Source: Ascidia mentula (lineage: Eukaryota > Chordata > Ascidiacea > Phlebobranchia > Ascidiidae). From it: a DNA stretch of 64,000 nucleotides. Positions 1-11,228 of this stretch are shown piece by piece (positions within the stretch are counted from its first letter, which is position 1; each line of letters begins with the position of its first letter). The notes below the pieces were generated by a model. It was not told the origin of the DNA. It did not search any database and worked only from the letters and a program-made list of their open reading frames with translations. The stretch spans positions 16,001,001 through 16,065,000 of the forward strand of contig OX387204.1 in NCBI GenBank assembly GCA_947561715.1, given 5' to 3'. The position numbers were made by a program, and so were the translations under genes.

Positions 1-1215
1 TTTGAGGGCGATAATATATTGGTGGCACAGATCGGACTTTATTTCCCCGACGCTTTTCTTGCATGCGCTCATTGTAGTACTGATGATGAACCCAGTTAGT
101 GTTCGAAACGTTTACTAATGATTAACAGCATTTTAGCTTTGGCTTTCATTTTCAAAGTTATCAACTCCATATATTTTGCACCCAAGTATATTTGAGCATA
201 CATACATTTGAACAAGAACTTAGGATGCTTGTTATAACATGTGCATAGAAACAAGTTCGTTTTATATTTTGAAATTGACTGTGAACTATCCACGTGTCAC
301 GAAAAAGAGTTGTTGCTGGAAGGTGGATTTGTGCAATAAAACGTTTTCATTCTTGAATGAACAGTTGGCATCTGTGCGAGCACAATGGTTATCATGACGG
401 AAACTTGGGACAGCAGGAACAATAGTGAAAGAATAAAAACCACAAATGTTATATATCTTGAAAAAAAACACGGAAAATGTACGTTTGTACAACGAAACGA
501 CTGTTTTAAATAAACTTATTTGTATACGTTTTGGAGTTTACAGAAACTTTTGTGGTGATTTTTCTTAGCTTTGCGTGCTTCAAAGACAGATGTGGGAATT
601 TTGTCTAACTGTAGATAGAAAGTTACTGCGGGCATCGGTCAAATCAGTTTACTATTACGGTTCGTTCCTCATCCTACATGTACAAAAACTACGTCGAGTG
701 AAAACAGTGTGGGAGTGCTGAAATCAACGCTTAGCTATGTGGTGACGAGTGAAGTCTGATCCAACTTGTAGGATGAATACGCTTCATACTACGTCAAGAC
801 GAGGTTAACGAAAAACTTCTTTGTTTCCATATTTGACCACATCACACGGTTATCTGTATGCCAGGTGTGCGTAATAACTTCGCCTTTTTGTTGCTTGCAT
901 ATTACGTCAAAGGGATCAAATTGAGACATTAGGTTAACATCAGTTGGCTCAGTGTTACCACGGGAAACGCAATGCGTCAGTGAACACTGTGGGTGAGTGA
1001 ATCCCACACTGGAATTAAATTCACTGGCAGTTGTGCATTTTTTTTCTCTGGTCTACGATATAGTTGATAAATTCCAGAGTGTCCATTATAGTAAGCAGCA
1101 TTTGCTGTCAAGTACTGCCGATGAAAGTTGTTGCATGACATAAATTGTCTGTAAGAATTTGGATGTTTTAGGGTTTATTGAACTTCTATTTTATGGTTTT
1201 ACTTTCCGCAGAATT

Positions 1216-1530
1216 CCTAATATCGGAGTCATTAACTTTCAGCCCTGTCATGACAGTCTGTAGAAAGGTTATGCCACTCGTTGCAAACTACCAGTCAGCT
1301 TTTGAACTATACGTTGATTTAAGATTCTGTTAGGGTAACTGAAGTTAACAAACTAATTTCAAACCTGGTTGAGTGCAATCGTATTCTCCAATTGTGTGTT
1401 TTTGGTACAAGTCCGAAAACACCGGGAAGATTTGTTAAAAGCCCGTTGATTAAGCGAAAAATTAATATTTTGTACGTGTTATAAAAACATTCTGCCTTTT
1501 AACTAGAGTTTCCCTACTGTGTATATTGTT
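1216..1530 (+). repeat. Dispersed non-coding repeat, copy 1
   Basis: This stretch resembles about 7810-7990 in several blocks. Both have a poly-T 'ttggtac-agtcc-aaaacac' motif, then 'tttgttaaa-cccgttgat-aagcg', then 'gttataaaaacattct-cct'. The copy here is longer and has an extra segment at about 1320-1385. No terminal repeats or coding capacity are visible, so the family is unknown. The match was found by eye. Confidence 0.55.
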
Positions 1531-2239
1531 TCATATACGCACTTTTGCAAGCGTTGCCTATAAAGTTGTGAGGAAAATATATTATGTCATGCCGCTCAAA
1601 TATATTACGTCATGCCGCCTGCGTCTGTTGCATTTGTGAGGCCTTTGACGTGGCTGACTGCAATGCAAAAATATGAAGTTTGCGTTTGATGTGCGCCACA
1701 CCAACCGAATACCTACGTCAGAATGTGTTTAGTGGTATGTAAATGTGCATATGCTGCAATTTTAGAGAAATTAACGACTGCGTTGTGACCTCCATGCATT
1801 TAGATAGGCTGACCATGCCCAATGACACATCTTTTCAGAAGTTGTTAAAAATTTGAACAGACTTACAGAAACGGGAAGATATTTGTTCATTTGGGTGCAA
1901 GGACCCCACATAAGGTTATGACTGCGATTGACAATTAGTAAAAATCTCAAACCTGAAGTTGTTGGTATCTTTTATGGCCGTTTGCCCAACTGTAAAAAGT
2001 CGTGTCATTTGCAGCCACTTCAAAACTACATGCACTTTTAGTGTAGTGTGAAATGTTTCGAAATACCTTGGTTTGCAACCACGAGCGATAATGGGAATTA
2101 ACGATTGCTTCTTAGTTTCGATTTGCGCAAATACGAAAATTTTCCATAGCTTGAAAGGCCCCACATAAGGCAACACCATGTGTTTGGCAACACGAACCTC
2201 ACCCGGTTTGGCCTTACAGTGAAGTTTTGTGAGCTGTTT

Positions 2240-2264
2240 TATTTTGTTTTTTTATTTTGAACAG
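2240..2264 (+). promoter_or_regulatory. Candidate spliced-leader acceptor before the 2273 start
   Basis: A T-rich tract ends in 'gaacag' at 2264, eight bases before the ATG at 2273. No upstream coding exon in phase is visible. In ascidians a large share of genes receive a spliced leader at such outron acceptors. Ordinary cis-splicing from a 5' UTR exon is equally possible. Confidence 0.35.
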
Positions 2265-2272
2265 AAGACAAA

Positions 2273-3130
2273 ATGTCAAACACGCTGATTCTTGGCGCTC
2301 TTGCTGCAATAGGTGTGGTGACATTATACAAAATTTTATTTCAAGAACGCACAGCTAATGACGCTCACAGCAGCCATCAATCTGGTGCAAAGCAATCAGA
2401 ACCACCACCAGGTAAAACTAGAAATTTGCCAATAATTATTATCATATCTATCTTTAAGATTTGCGTAAGTGAAATACTGCTGTTTTGATGGTATATATAA
2501 AAGTTTAATTTTTGGGAGAACAGTTTCTTTGCCATAAATTTACAATGGCTTTACCATTTTATTTTCAATTCACCAAAATGTAAGTACTTAAACATTAGGA
2601 CACTGCTGCATATCTCATACCTCAAAAAAAGGCTCTTAAAATATGGCAATTTTTGGTGAGCCAAGTCAGGCTTTATTATTTAATATTTTAAAATTGTCTA
2701 TGGATAGACTCGTATCAGGGGAGAGCAATATGCAAAAAAAAGAAAGAAACTTCCATTACAACAAGTTATTACTTCAATGAAACAATTGGCTTTATTGAAA
2801 CATGGCAATGACAACGGAGTTTTTTTTTACTTATTACAGTTATCAAACATTTGTTTTAATCGAACAGCACCATTTGAACGTAAATACGGAATTATCCAAT
2901 TGTCTCTCAAATTAACGTGTTTCAAATGCACGTTTTTACTGGAGAAGTTGTTAGTACAATGCAAAATAAATTGTCTATGTAAGGATTGAGTTTAGCTATA
3001 AGATTTGCATTTCTTGACAGATGGATGGTACCACGTTCTAACCCACCAACAAAGTTACACGTCAGACAAAGCTTTAGGCGACAGGTATTGTAAAGTTGAC
3101 CCAAACAAGGAAAGTGACAAGTATAAGTGA
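2273..3130 (+). CDS. Small membrane-anchored protein, two exons, function unknown
   Basis: Exons 2273-2411 and 3021-3130 join in phase 1 to give 82 residues. Residues 4-22 (starting TLILGALAAIGVVTLYK) form one hydrophobic segment, followed by a polar, Ser/Gln-rich stretch and a C-terminal half with GWYHVL and ending in DKYK. Basic residues follow the hydrophobic segment, so the positive-inside rule predicts an N-terminal anchor with the body in the cytosol. The donor is G|gtaaaa and the acceptor ttcttgacag. The anchor exon, its phase-1 end and its upstream DNA resemble those of the CULT gene at 12558, so the two probably share a duplicated 5' module. I recognise no domain in the second exon. 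An extra exon in the 609-base intron cannot be excluded. Confidence 0.55.
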
Positions 3131-4605
3131 ATATTTTCATGCAAGTTCAAGTCCACAAGTGAATCAACTTGATCTGAATTAAGCGATCCTATATTTTTCT
3201 GAAAAATTTATTGAAAATTATTTTGATTACATTGACCACAAACAATAAGTTTGTGAAATAGTTTGCCAGCTGCCTCCGCGCAGGTTACGAGTATTATTTA
3301 CTTGGATATTAAACCAGTCCAAATTTGTATATTCTTTTAAAAATATACGCTTACTAAATGTGTTTCAAAATGACTTTGTATGTTGTTCTGAGGTATACGA
3401 TCACAACACCAGAAGATGTATCACAAACTTATTATTACCTCGTGTTAAAACCAAACGAGGCCAACAAACGCTGAAGTATGCTTTATGGTGTAGAATAACA
3501 TCCCCGAAAATATAAAATGTTTCAGTTTTACTGGTTTTAAACATGCTGTTATGAAACACATGCTCTCCACGCTAACCCACGTGTTTAAATGTCAACATCC
3601 CTGAGGTATTTTCATGGTATGCGGCACGTTTTGATTCATTATTTATTCAACACTACTCCTGCTGGTGGCACATTTCCCTAATTATCGTTTGCTTCTGTTT
3701 TCTTTGCGACGCTGTATTCATGCAATCACGTGTTTTCTTTCTGCTTATCACAACGATTAGGATTTAAATAACATTTTTTCCCAATTGTTACTTTCACGTA
3801 TCTTACAATTTGAATATTTATTAATAAAATTGGTTACATCAGTTTTTGTTACTTCCAAGGGCCAACCTCTCGATAATCACTTTTGGTTCTAAGCTGGCAC
3901 ATCCCGTTAATATAATGTGTAATCTGTTTTTTTCGCTATTTTCGATTGCTTTTCGCGGGAGAATGTTATGTTATGTTAACGATTGTCTTCTTGTTTTCAC
4001 AATACAGTAGTAACTTTCATTTGGTCATGTTTACGTCACCAAATCTCCAAAGCTCATTTGTGGTATGTTGAAATTATTGCAAGTGAGGAAATTGTTGATC
4101 ATTATTTCTTGATTACGTTAATGGAAGTGGTGTTGTATTTGAAACATATCACGTGTGTATAATTCCTGGAAAAACTTCTTTTTAAATATTGGTTGTTGTG
4201 TTTTTTGTCCAGAAATTTCCCTTTTTCCCAACACAAATTCACAGCCGTTGAATTGTCAAAGAGTTAAACACCAAGTGCGTTGTTTGTCGCATATATCCTT
4301 ACATGTGATGTAAATTCTCCAACTTTACGACCCAACAGACACTCAGGTTAATCGCTAACATTAACAGTCTCATGACGCAGAAGTTTGTTCGGCTTACATG
4401 CACACTCTGGCAATGAATAACGGAAACAAACAACTGACATTTTTAAACAAGTCAGGAAACACATCATGACCTAGGTAGCTTGAAGGAGCATCCAGTTTGT
4501 ATTTCAGATTAACATTATTGCAAAGTTTGTTGTTTTATTTTTTAGTTGTTTGCGTGGACAACCTAAAGGAATTATAGAACCAGTTTGCTAGAAATCTATA
4601 AAACA
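3131..4605. other. Intergenic, nothing recognised
   Basis: AT-rich DNA between two small plus-strand genes. I see no supportable exon, RNA gene or element end. Confidence 0.5.
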
Positions 4606-5273
4606 ATGCCGGTACTTTTAATTGTGGGTGCCGTAGTTGGAGCTGTTATTGCTGCAATTGGTGCTTCAGGAGGTGGACTTTTTGTTTTCAAAAAATGTTC
4701 AACTAACAGGGACATAGGAGAACCAACCCAGGATATCGGTATTCCATCTATTTCTAAACTCATTGCCACATTGACATTTAATATTCATTTTATGTTTTAG
4801 GGGAAAACACAAGAGATACAGATGAGCAGCATCGGCCAATTAAAAACATTTTCACAGATAATGGAAGGCAATATAGGTCAAATATGTTGAGATATCGTCA
4901 GATGTCAGCATCATTAAACAGTGAAGGTTGTGTTTAGTGTTTGTTGTCTTAAATTTGTACAGTTTTAAACATGTGCAATACTTATTTGGAACATGTTTAG
5001 CAACCACAACATTCAATGTATTCTGCTGCTAGTAAATTACATTTGTTTGTTTGAACAGCAATCTTGCCTTTTAGGCGTATAATGAAGTATCAACAGCCGT
5101 CAAAACGCCGACCATCTGAGCGGTGTTGAAATATGCTTCAGTTGTACTTACAATAACAAAATATCCTTATTTTAGAGCAAAACGACTTCCAAAAGAACAA
5201 CACTGATTGCAACATTAAGGAATCAACGATTTACGATGATTTTTGCAACGGGAATTCCAACAAATATATGTAA
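4606..5273 (+). CDS. Small membrane-anchored protein, three exons, function unknown
   Basis: Exons 4606-4738, 4801-4926 and 5176-5273 join through two phase-1 introns (62 and 249 bases) into 118 residues. Residues 2-28 are hydrophobic and Gly/Ala-rich (PVLLIVGAVVGAVIAAIGAS is the start), followed by FKKC, so an N-terminal anchor with a cytosolic tail is predicted. The tail is polar, with RYRQMS in exon 2 and STIYDDF in exon 3. YDDF fits the YxxPhi sorting-signal pattern, which is only a short-motif match. All introns are phase 1, as at 2273 and in the first part of the CULT gene. No enzymatic or binding domain is recognised. It could be a paralogue of the 2273 gene; both end in a Lys-Tyr rich tail. 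Confidence 0.6.
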
Positions 5274-6257
5274 AATTTAGTGTGATGAAGTAACAATGAT
5301 CATCTTGTCATCTATAATGTCCCTTTAGAGCGTGAATATACGTGATCTTTGTTCCACCTTCATTTGAATTCATACAATCTATGTTGTAATATCCACCTTC
5401 TTAGAACTTTTTAATTACCTTAGAAAAAAAGTTTCTAACACTACATCGCCTCTAGTGGGTAGTTACAGGTAATTATTTTTCAACTGCTAATGGCTACCAG
5501 GCGTTGAATGTGCTGACTAAGTATAATGCACAACACCGTGTGCGGTTGTGTGTATGTTATTTTCAGTCCACAACACGATCCTTCACATTGATGCGAAGAA
5601 TCTAAAATATCCAACCGTCAGTGTGTTTTTATGTATTTGGAGGCACAAACTGTGCTCGTAATCTTTGCATGTAATGATGAAATCAATCCACATATGCAGT
5701 TACAAATTGCTTTAACATCGTGAATGTGTTGAGTTGAGGATACTTCAAATACAAAGGAATTAAATACAGGAGATCGATTTTAAACCTACTATTTTTAACA
5801 CTACGAAGGAATATTTAAAATAGAAACTGTATGCCCCTACCTAGGGACATGTAATTATTGCTGTTGCTGCAAGAAAAGTATTTTTTTTATAAATAAAATC
5901 AATGGAAATGCAGAAATGTAACCAAACATTGTATGGCTCACACGTGTAGTCCTGTTTCTGTACGAGAATATGCAACAGTGGACATTGGTCTTCATGTAAA
6001 TCTATGCAACAAAATTGACCTTATGGTCGTTGCCCTATGATACTAATGAGTGGGAACAGTAGGTCTACAAACGTAACCGTGTTTTATCTGCTTCCCAATG
6101 CAAAAGCTTCGTTAGAGTAATCCTCAATATTTATCGGTATATTTGCACACCAAAGCAAACAGTTAGATGGTTAAAAGGTTTTAGGTCATTTTTAAATTAA
6201 CTTTCTTTTTACATTTGTTCTTCAACATTATTTACAAAAATGTACAGGTCAAAAATA
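5274..6257. other. Intergenic between convergent genes
   Basis: This is the shared 3' space of the plus gene ending at 5273 and the minus gene ending at 6258. It holds AT-rich sequence and A/T homopolymers. No gene or repeat family was recognised. Confidence 0.5.
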
Positions 6258-7478
6258 TCATTTAGTTCCGCTGAACTTGGTAAGATCACCAGCACTAATG
6301 TTCATTTCCGAGTTGTTGAATGTGGCGTCTGTAAAGTAGTTGTTGATTGTGTTTCCTTGAGATGGCCTGAAGGTACCTTTCCCCTGCTGGGCGTCTGTAA
6401 ATTGAACATTGGTATATATGGGAGCTGCTTTTAAAATGATCTAACAAATTTAATCCTTAATAAAATATCTTTTTATCAGTGTGGCATTTATACTGCATTA
6501 TAAATGAAGTTACCTTAAACACAAATTTATAAGTTAGTCTGTCCAAAACAGTGCACCAGCAAATATGATACTTTCATATCATATCCGATAAAACTGTCAT
6601 ATCATACTGTTATTTTAATTTGATACAGTAAACTTAGTGAGCTACTTGGAGCTGTAAAATGAGGAGTTTTATGGAACGGAAATTCGTTTTGGATAATGAT
6701 ATTTACGTATACATGTATGTTCGTGGTAAATCTTTCATTCGCTCTGTAGTTATTTTTAGATTTTAATTATTAACTTGTTCTTGTTCTCACCTTTATTTGG
6801 CTCTCGGTTTCCACTGTGTTGATCATCCAAACTTTCGTTGTGGCACATCGGACACCGCTGGTACAAAGCAATCTGCCATAAAACATTCAAATCGTGGTCA
6901 TATCATAGCCATCTCGTGTGTAATGACATTTACATGTTCTGGAGTGCGTTGATGCCGACAGGAACTGGGTTTAAACTTCTCGTAAACTAGATTGGGTGTT
7001 GTACTGAACAAGGGAAACCCACCCGGGCTGATGGGGTGAGATTGTGTGGCACCAACAGGCAAAGCAAGTCCACTTCTGTGAAGATTTGTTGGCGGTGCCG
7101 TTGCAACAATGCGTATTTTCGGTTTTCCCACCGGGCCAGGGTACAACTGGTTACCTTCCGAAGCAAGGTTTACAATTATTAACATGTTTTCACTATTTTT
7201 GAAACCAGTAGCTGTCTAGAAAACTCAAATAGAGTGAGCTGAGGATCAGAGTGAGCATAGCGTATCAATTAAGGCTAATGTCATCGCCAGTTTCTGTCTT
7301 ATTCAGGGAAAATCTATGAAGAATAGAACAATAAACAACTTTGAAGAACATGACAATGACATATGGTGTGGCGTAACCAAAGCACTGGCGATTTCCACAG
7401 CTTATTTGACAATTGCTAACTACAATTCAACTAAATGCATTAAACCTTACCTGGATTTCTCGGTGTCGTTGAATACAT
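6258..7478 (-). CDS. Small zinc-ribbon-like protein, four exons (paralogue of 9328 gene)
   Basis: Exons in transcript order are 7451-7478, 6934-7211, 6791-6872 and 6258-6394, joined in phases 1, 0, 1, giving 174 residues. The middle is Pro/Gly-rich. Next comes Cys-Arg-His, and after the phase-0 junction IALYQRCPMC, aligning with IGVDSRCPFC in the plus-strand gene at 9328. The last exon (GTFRPSQGNTINNYF, then ATFNNSEMNISAGD) aligns with the last exon of that gene (NTFRPASGNVVHNYF). This shared exon and the identical junction phases show paralogy. The first zinc half-site is degenerate here, with CRH in place of CxxC. The short first exon (MYSTTPRNP) is the weakest part, since its frame stays open upstream and the start could be earlier. 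Role unknown. Confidence 0.6.
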
Positions 7479-7511
7479 AGATGGGTGAGGCACAAAGGAC
7501 TTGCGCGAATA

Positions 7512-8330
7512 ACGAGGGTCGAACGACATTTCTTTCGTTTAAACCGTGTTCTGTGGTCAATCACACTTGCTATATTTGAAACAATTTTGACCAAATGCTG
7601 CAACTTCTTTCTGAAAAATACGTTTTTTGAATCTCACAAACTGAAAATCAGTTGCCATCCACAAATCACCGCAATCTTTGAAACGGAGTTTTCTGTTTAC
7701 AAGACAGTTCCTCTTTCTTTGATGGGAAACAGACGTGCCCCGTCTGTTGAAAGGTTAACGACTGTCTACCATTTACTTACGTTTGTTTGCAAAGCAGTTC
7801 CATGTCATGGTTAGAATTCACCTTGCCAGAATCATAAACTTTCTGTCATGTAATGGCAGTGACTAGAAAGGGTATTTCACTCAGTTTTTTGGTACTAGTC
7901 CAAAAACATTTGTTAAAACCCGTTGATCAAGCGTGTTATAAAAACATTCTTCCTGTTTAGAATGTTTTGCCACTGCTAGTGTTTTTTTCCATACGAGCAG
8001 GGTCGAACGGCTTTTCTTTTGTTTTAAAGTAAAAACCGTGTTTCAATGAACCTGCCTCGAGAAACAATTTTGGCCAAATGCTATGCCTTCTTATTACATA
8101 TACCACTTATATATATTTGTGTGTGTATATATACAAAAACATATATATACGTTTTGTAAGCCTCACAAACTGAAAAGTCAGTTGATCACAGTACTTCGCC
8201 TAAATCTTTGAAACGGGGTTTTCGTGTTTGCAACACAGTTCCTCTATTTTTAATGGGAAACGAAGTGTCCGGTTTATTCAAATGTTAACGACCGTCTGCC
8301 ATTTACTTAGGTTTGTTTGCTGAGTAGTTT
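7512..8330. repeat. Tandem duplication of about 300-340 bases in non-coding DNA
   Basis: Copy 1 is about 7512-7805 and copy 2 about 7992-8330. Both begin with 'gggtcgaacg', continue through 'gaaacaattttg-ccaaatgct', 'ctcacaaactgaaaa-tcagttg', 'ctttgaaacgg-gtttt', 'acagttcctct', 'atgggaaac' and end with 'taacgac-gtctgccatttactta'. Copy 2 is interrupted by an AT microsatellite at 8106-8150. The DNA between the copies (7810-7990) matches the dispersed repeat at 1216-1530. The block lies in the space between the divergent zinc-ribbon genes. Confidence 0.75.
8106..8150. repeat. TA/TG microsatellite
   Basis: Alternating TA and TG dinucleotides lie inside the second copy of the tandem duplication. 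A very similar tract is found at 14347-14380. Confidence 0.8.
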
Positions 8331-9327
8331 ATCTTCAACTACGTGTTTTTATATTCAATCAACATCTTTTGTTTGGATCTATGATTTGCAAGAATGTTTT
8401 GTTTAAGCTCCCCTGTGCCATTAATATCTATTAACACAATGTAAATTACATCTGCCATTTATTTAAATATATAAAAAAAATAACAAATAGGCCTACGAAC
8501 ATGCCGGTATACCTCCATAAAACTACTTGTGGGTTCCACTAATTTATAACACGCAAGGAAGCGGAATGCATCAACCAATTTGCGAACACTGCACGGTTCG
8601 ACAGAACTGCTTTTTGTACGACACAGCTGAGTCGTAATTGTGTGCGTAACTCCCCCTTTCCGAGCTTGAGTGGAAATTTATGGTCGAACGACCAACAATG
8701 TCTAAATCGAACAAGGACCAACATAGTTCCTCATGTACTTACACTCAAACAGTTTCTGTTCCTTGTGAAAGCAAGACTGGGAGGTAAGTGAATTTTTATT
8801 GAAGGTTACGGTAGACTTGGTGTTATGGAAAAGAGAGTATAGCCAAGCAAAGTTTATTTAGTTTTATTGGGACATTGGCAAAAACGAACTGAGCTGCAGT
8901 AAACCATTGTGTACGGGTCGTGATGCTGTGGCGCATAAATTACTCTTTGTGCTGTTTATTAACTTGACGATTGGTTGCGTAAATGTTGTTTCTGCGTACA
9001 TCATGTATGTATCCTTCTTTTCCTGAATTTAATGAAGTACATTCTAATGAATATCTTGTTCATTAATGTGGTCCTGTGGTAAAATTGTGTAAAATATTCA
9101 CAATGCTTGTTGTAAATATAATTCACTGAACATCATATTTTACCACATATGGTTATAAAAGAGACAGAAAGTTTAATATGATATCAGTATATGCTTAGGC
9201 CGTAAATCTTCACCTAACGCACAACCAGACCTGCATAACCACATTACACCATGGTATAATAGTGCACAACTTTAGCCAAGCGATATGTTAACAAGGTCGT
9301 GGTGTATTTGAAGTTGGGTCAAATCAA
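8331..9327. other. Intergenic, 5' side of the 9328 gene
   Basis: No supportable exon. With 7479-8330 it forms the spacer between two divergent paralogues and should contain both promoters, but no clear TATA box or other element could be assigned. Confidence 0.45.
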
Positions 9328-11228
9328 ATGGATCGAAATTCGGGCATGGAAACTATGGCAAACTCATTTTCGTCATTGGCTGAGGCGATGGAATTCATGA
9401 TACGAACTAAAATGTCCCAATCACACGGTGGTAAGTAACTTATCGTCACATTTAAATCACTTGCATCAAAATTCTGTATTTTTGTAGCCTCTAAAACGCG
9501 CGAGGGGAATCCACATTCTACAAATCAATCACCACCTCACCAATCTAATAACCACGCCAATGGAACAGAACACACTTCAGATACATGTCCAGTTTGTAAA
9601 AGAAAGGTCAGATGAAGAATTGTTTTTTATTTCTCCAATTGAAATTTCGTTGCAAATGGATGGCATTTGTTGGCATATAAAAGATTAGCTTTCAATCATT
9701 GTTTAAGTCAGTGGTTTCCAACCTTTTTGTGGTCACGAATTCCTTGAAACCACCTCAATAACCCTTTTAGGGTCCTCGAACCCCAGGTTGGGAATCACAG
9801 CTTTAAGTAGTCATTTTGTAAAGTGGTTATCCTAAGGTGACTGACCCTTAACAAGAATGTAAATCTGCTCAAGACAATCACTTGATCAGTCTTTTGTGTT
9901 GCCACTGTTTTTTTTTCCCTTACACTGCTTCCTTCACATTAGATACTGATTTCACTTTAGATTGGGATACATGGTCGATGCCAGTCCTGCAGCGGTGTAT
10001 CGGACAGCAATAATCAAGGTAGTAGATGTTTATACCCTCGGAGGGTTTTTAAAAAAACTTATTTAGGCTTGCTACGTTATTGAGTCATAAGCGTAGGTTT
10101 GATAAATCATGGAACTGTTCAAACCGTAAAACATTTTACATTTCTTACACGTATTACGGCATCTATGCCACGCCATATATACTGTATAACTATTGCAATA
10201 CCACTTTGAGTAGCTGGGTGATACGCATTAGTTGAAGGTTCAAGAAATCAAGAATCATGTGAGCAAGCTATGAAAAACACATTTGCGTCTGTGGCAAAGG
10301 CGGCCGGGTCAATGATGCTCCAGAAAATTTTAGAAGCACCAGCGAGCGGCGGCAATCGTAAGAACACGAACTTACACTAAAAAAACCTCTACATTAAATA
10401 TTTGCACTTAGCCTCTGACAGAAAGGAGGGCAATCCACATTTTGCACAACAAGTACCACATCACCAATCTGATGGCCAGAACAGTGGTACAAGCGAGTTC
10501 TCCCATGCATGTTCCGTTTGTCAACGACAGTTTCAAGAACAGGCAAGAATTGCGTTCATTATTTGTCCAACTACAATATACCTGTTTCATGTCCGAGTGA
10601 TTTTGTACAACTTACACAAGAACAAGACAGTTATAACACCGCATTGATTTCAACAATACCTGACAAAACATTAAGCTGGGTGATAAAAACACTAATCATA
10701 AATGTTACTGGGCAAGATAAAAATGTTTGGTGCAAGACCCTTACTTTGCTCAGGATACTGCTTTTTAGATTGGAGTGGACAGTCGGTGTCCGTTCTGTGG
10801 CCGCAGACTGGACGGGAATATTCAGGAAAGTCGAAACCCATCCCCAGGTCGGTTTGGGAAGTTTAAATATTTGTATGAAGCTTTCCTGGTGTATGTACTT
10901 GCCTTTGTTTCTATTGATTTCAATAATGGACAAAGTGGAGCGTCTTTAGTTTTTTGGTGAATGAGCAGAAAGTTAACGCCATTAAAAGTAGAAGTAAGAT
11001 ATATACACAATGTATGGATCGCTTCTGGCGAACTTGCTGAAAGATTTTCAGTTTTGTCGCAGACTGACTTTTTTACTCTAAATCCGTTGAAAATTGTTTA
11101 CAGGTGAGCAACAGCAAAACACTTTCAGACCTGCCTCTGGCAACGTAGTCCACAACTACTTCATAAGGAACACTTTAAACAATTCGGACATACGAAATGT
11201 GGCTGGTGACGACAGCAAGTCCAACTGA
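9328..11228 (+). CDS. Protein with two zinc ribbons from an internal exon-trio duplication
   Basis: Seven exons (9328-9430, 9488-9606, 9961-10018, 10232-10357, 10412-10542, 10769-10847, 11104-11228) give 246 residues with every phase closing. Exons 1-3 and 4-6 are two copies of one module: a helical segment (AEAMEFM / KAAGSMM), a polar linker (EGNPHSTNQSPPHQS / EGNPHFAQQVPHHQS) and a split ribbon. Ribbon 1 is CPVC at 68-71 with CQSC at 81-84; ribbon 2 is CSVC at 169-172 with CPFC at 186-189. The last exon carries the FRP-GN-NYF...NNS..N motif shared with the minus paralogue at 6258. The intron after exon 5 uses a GC donor (CAG|gcaaga). Treble-clef or ribbon zinc binding is inferred from Cys spacing only. 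Partner and pathway are unknown. Confidence 0.7.
9709..9800. mobile_element. Short hAT-type non-autonomous element
   Basis: A 92-base element begins CAGTGGTTTCCAACC and ends GGTTGGGAATCACAG, which are imperfect inverted repeats of hAT type. It is flanked by 8-base copies gtttaagt and ctttaagt, one mismatch, as expected of a hAT target duplication. It lies in the intron between exons 2 and 3 of the zinc-ribbon gene. It has no coding capacity. Confidence 0.75.

Larger units (their letters stand above)
1..2272. other. Intergenic, no gene supported
   Basis: No open frame here shows splice signals and protein-like composition together; the few frames of 65-87 codons look like chance. The stretch at about 1216-1530 is related to sequence at about 7810-7990 and is listed separately. 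The last 90 bases before position 2273 resemble the DNA just before the CULT gene at 12558 and probably hold the promoter or leader of the small gene at 2273. Confidence 0.5.
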
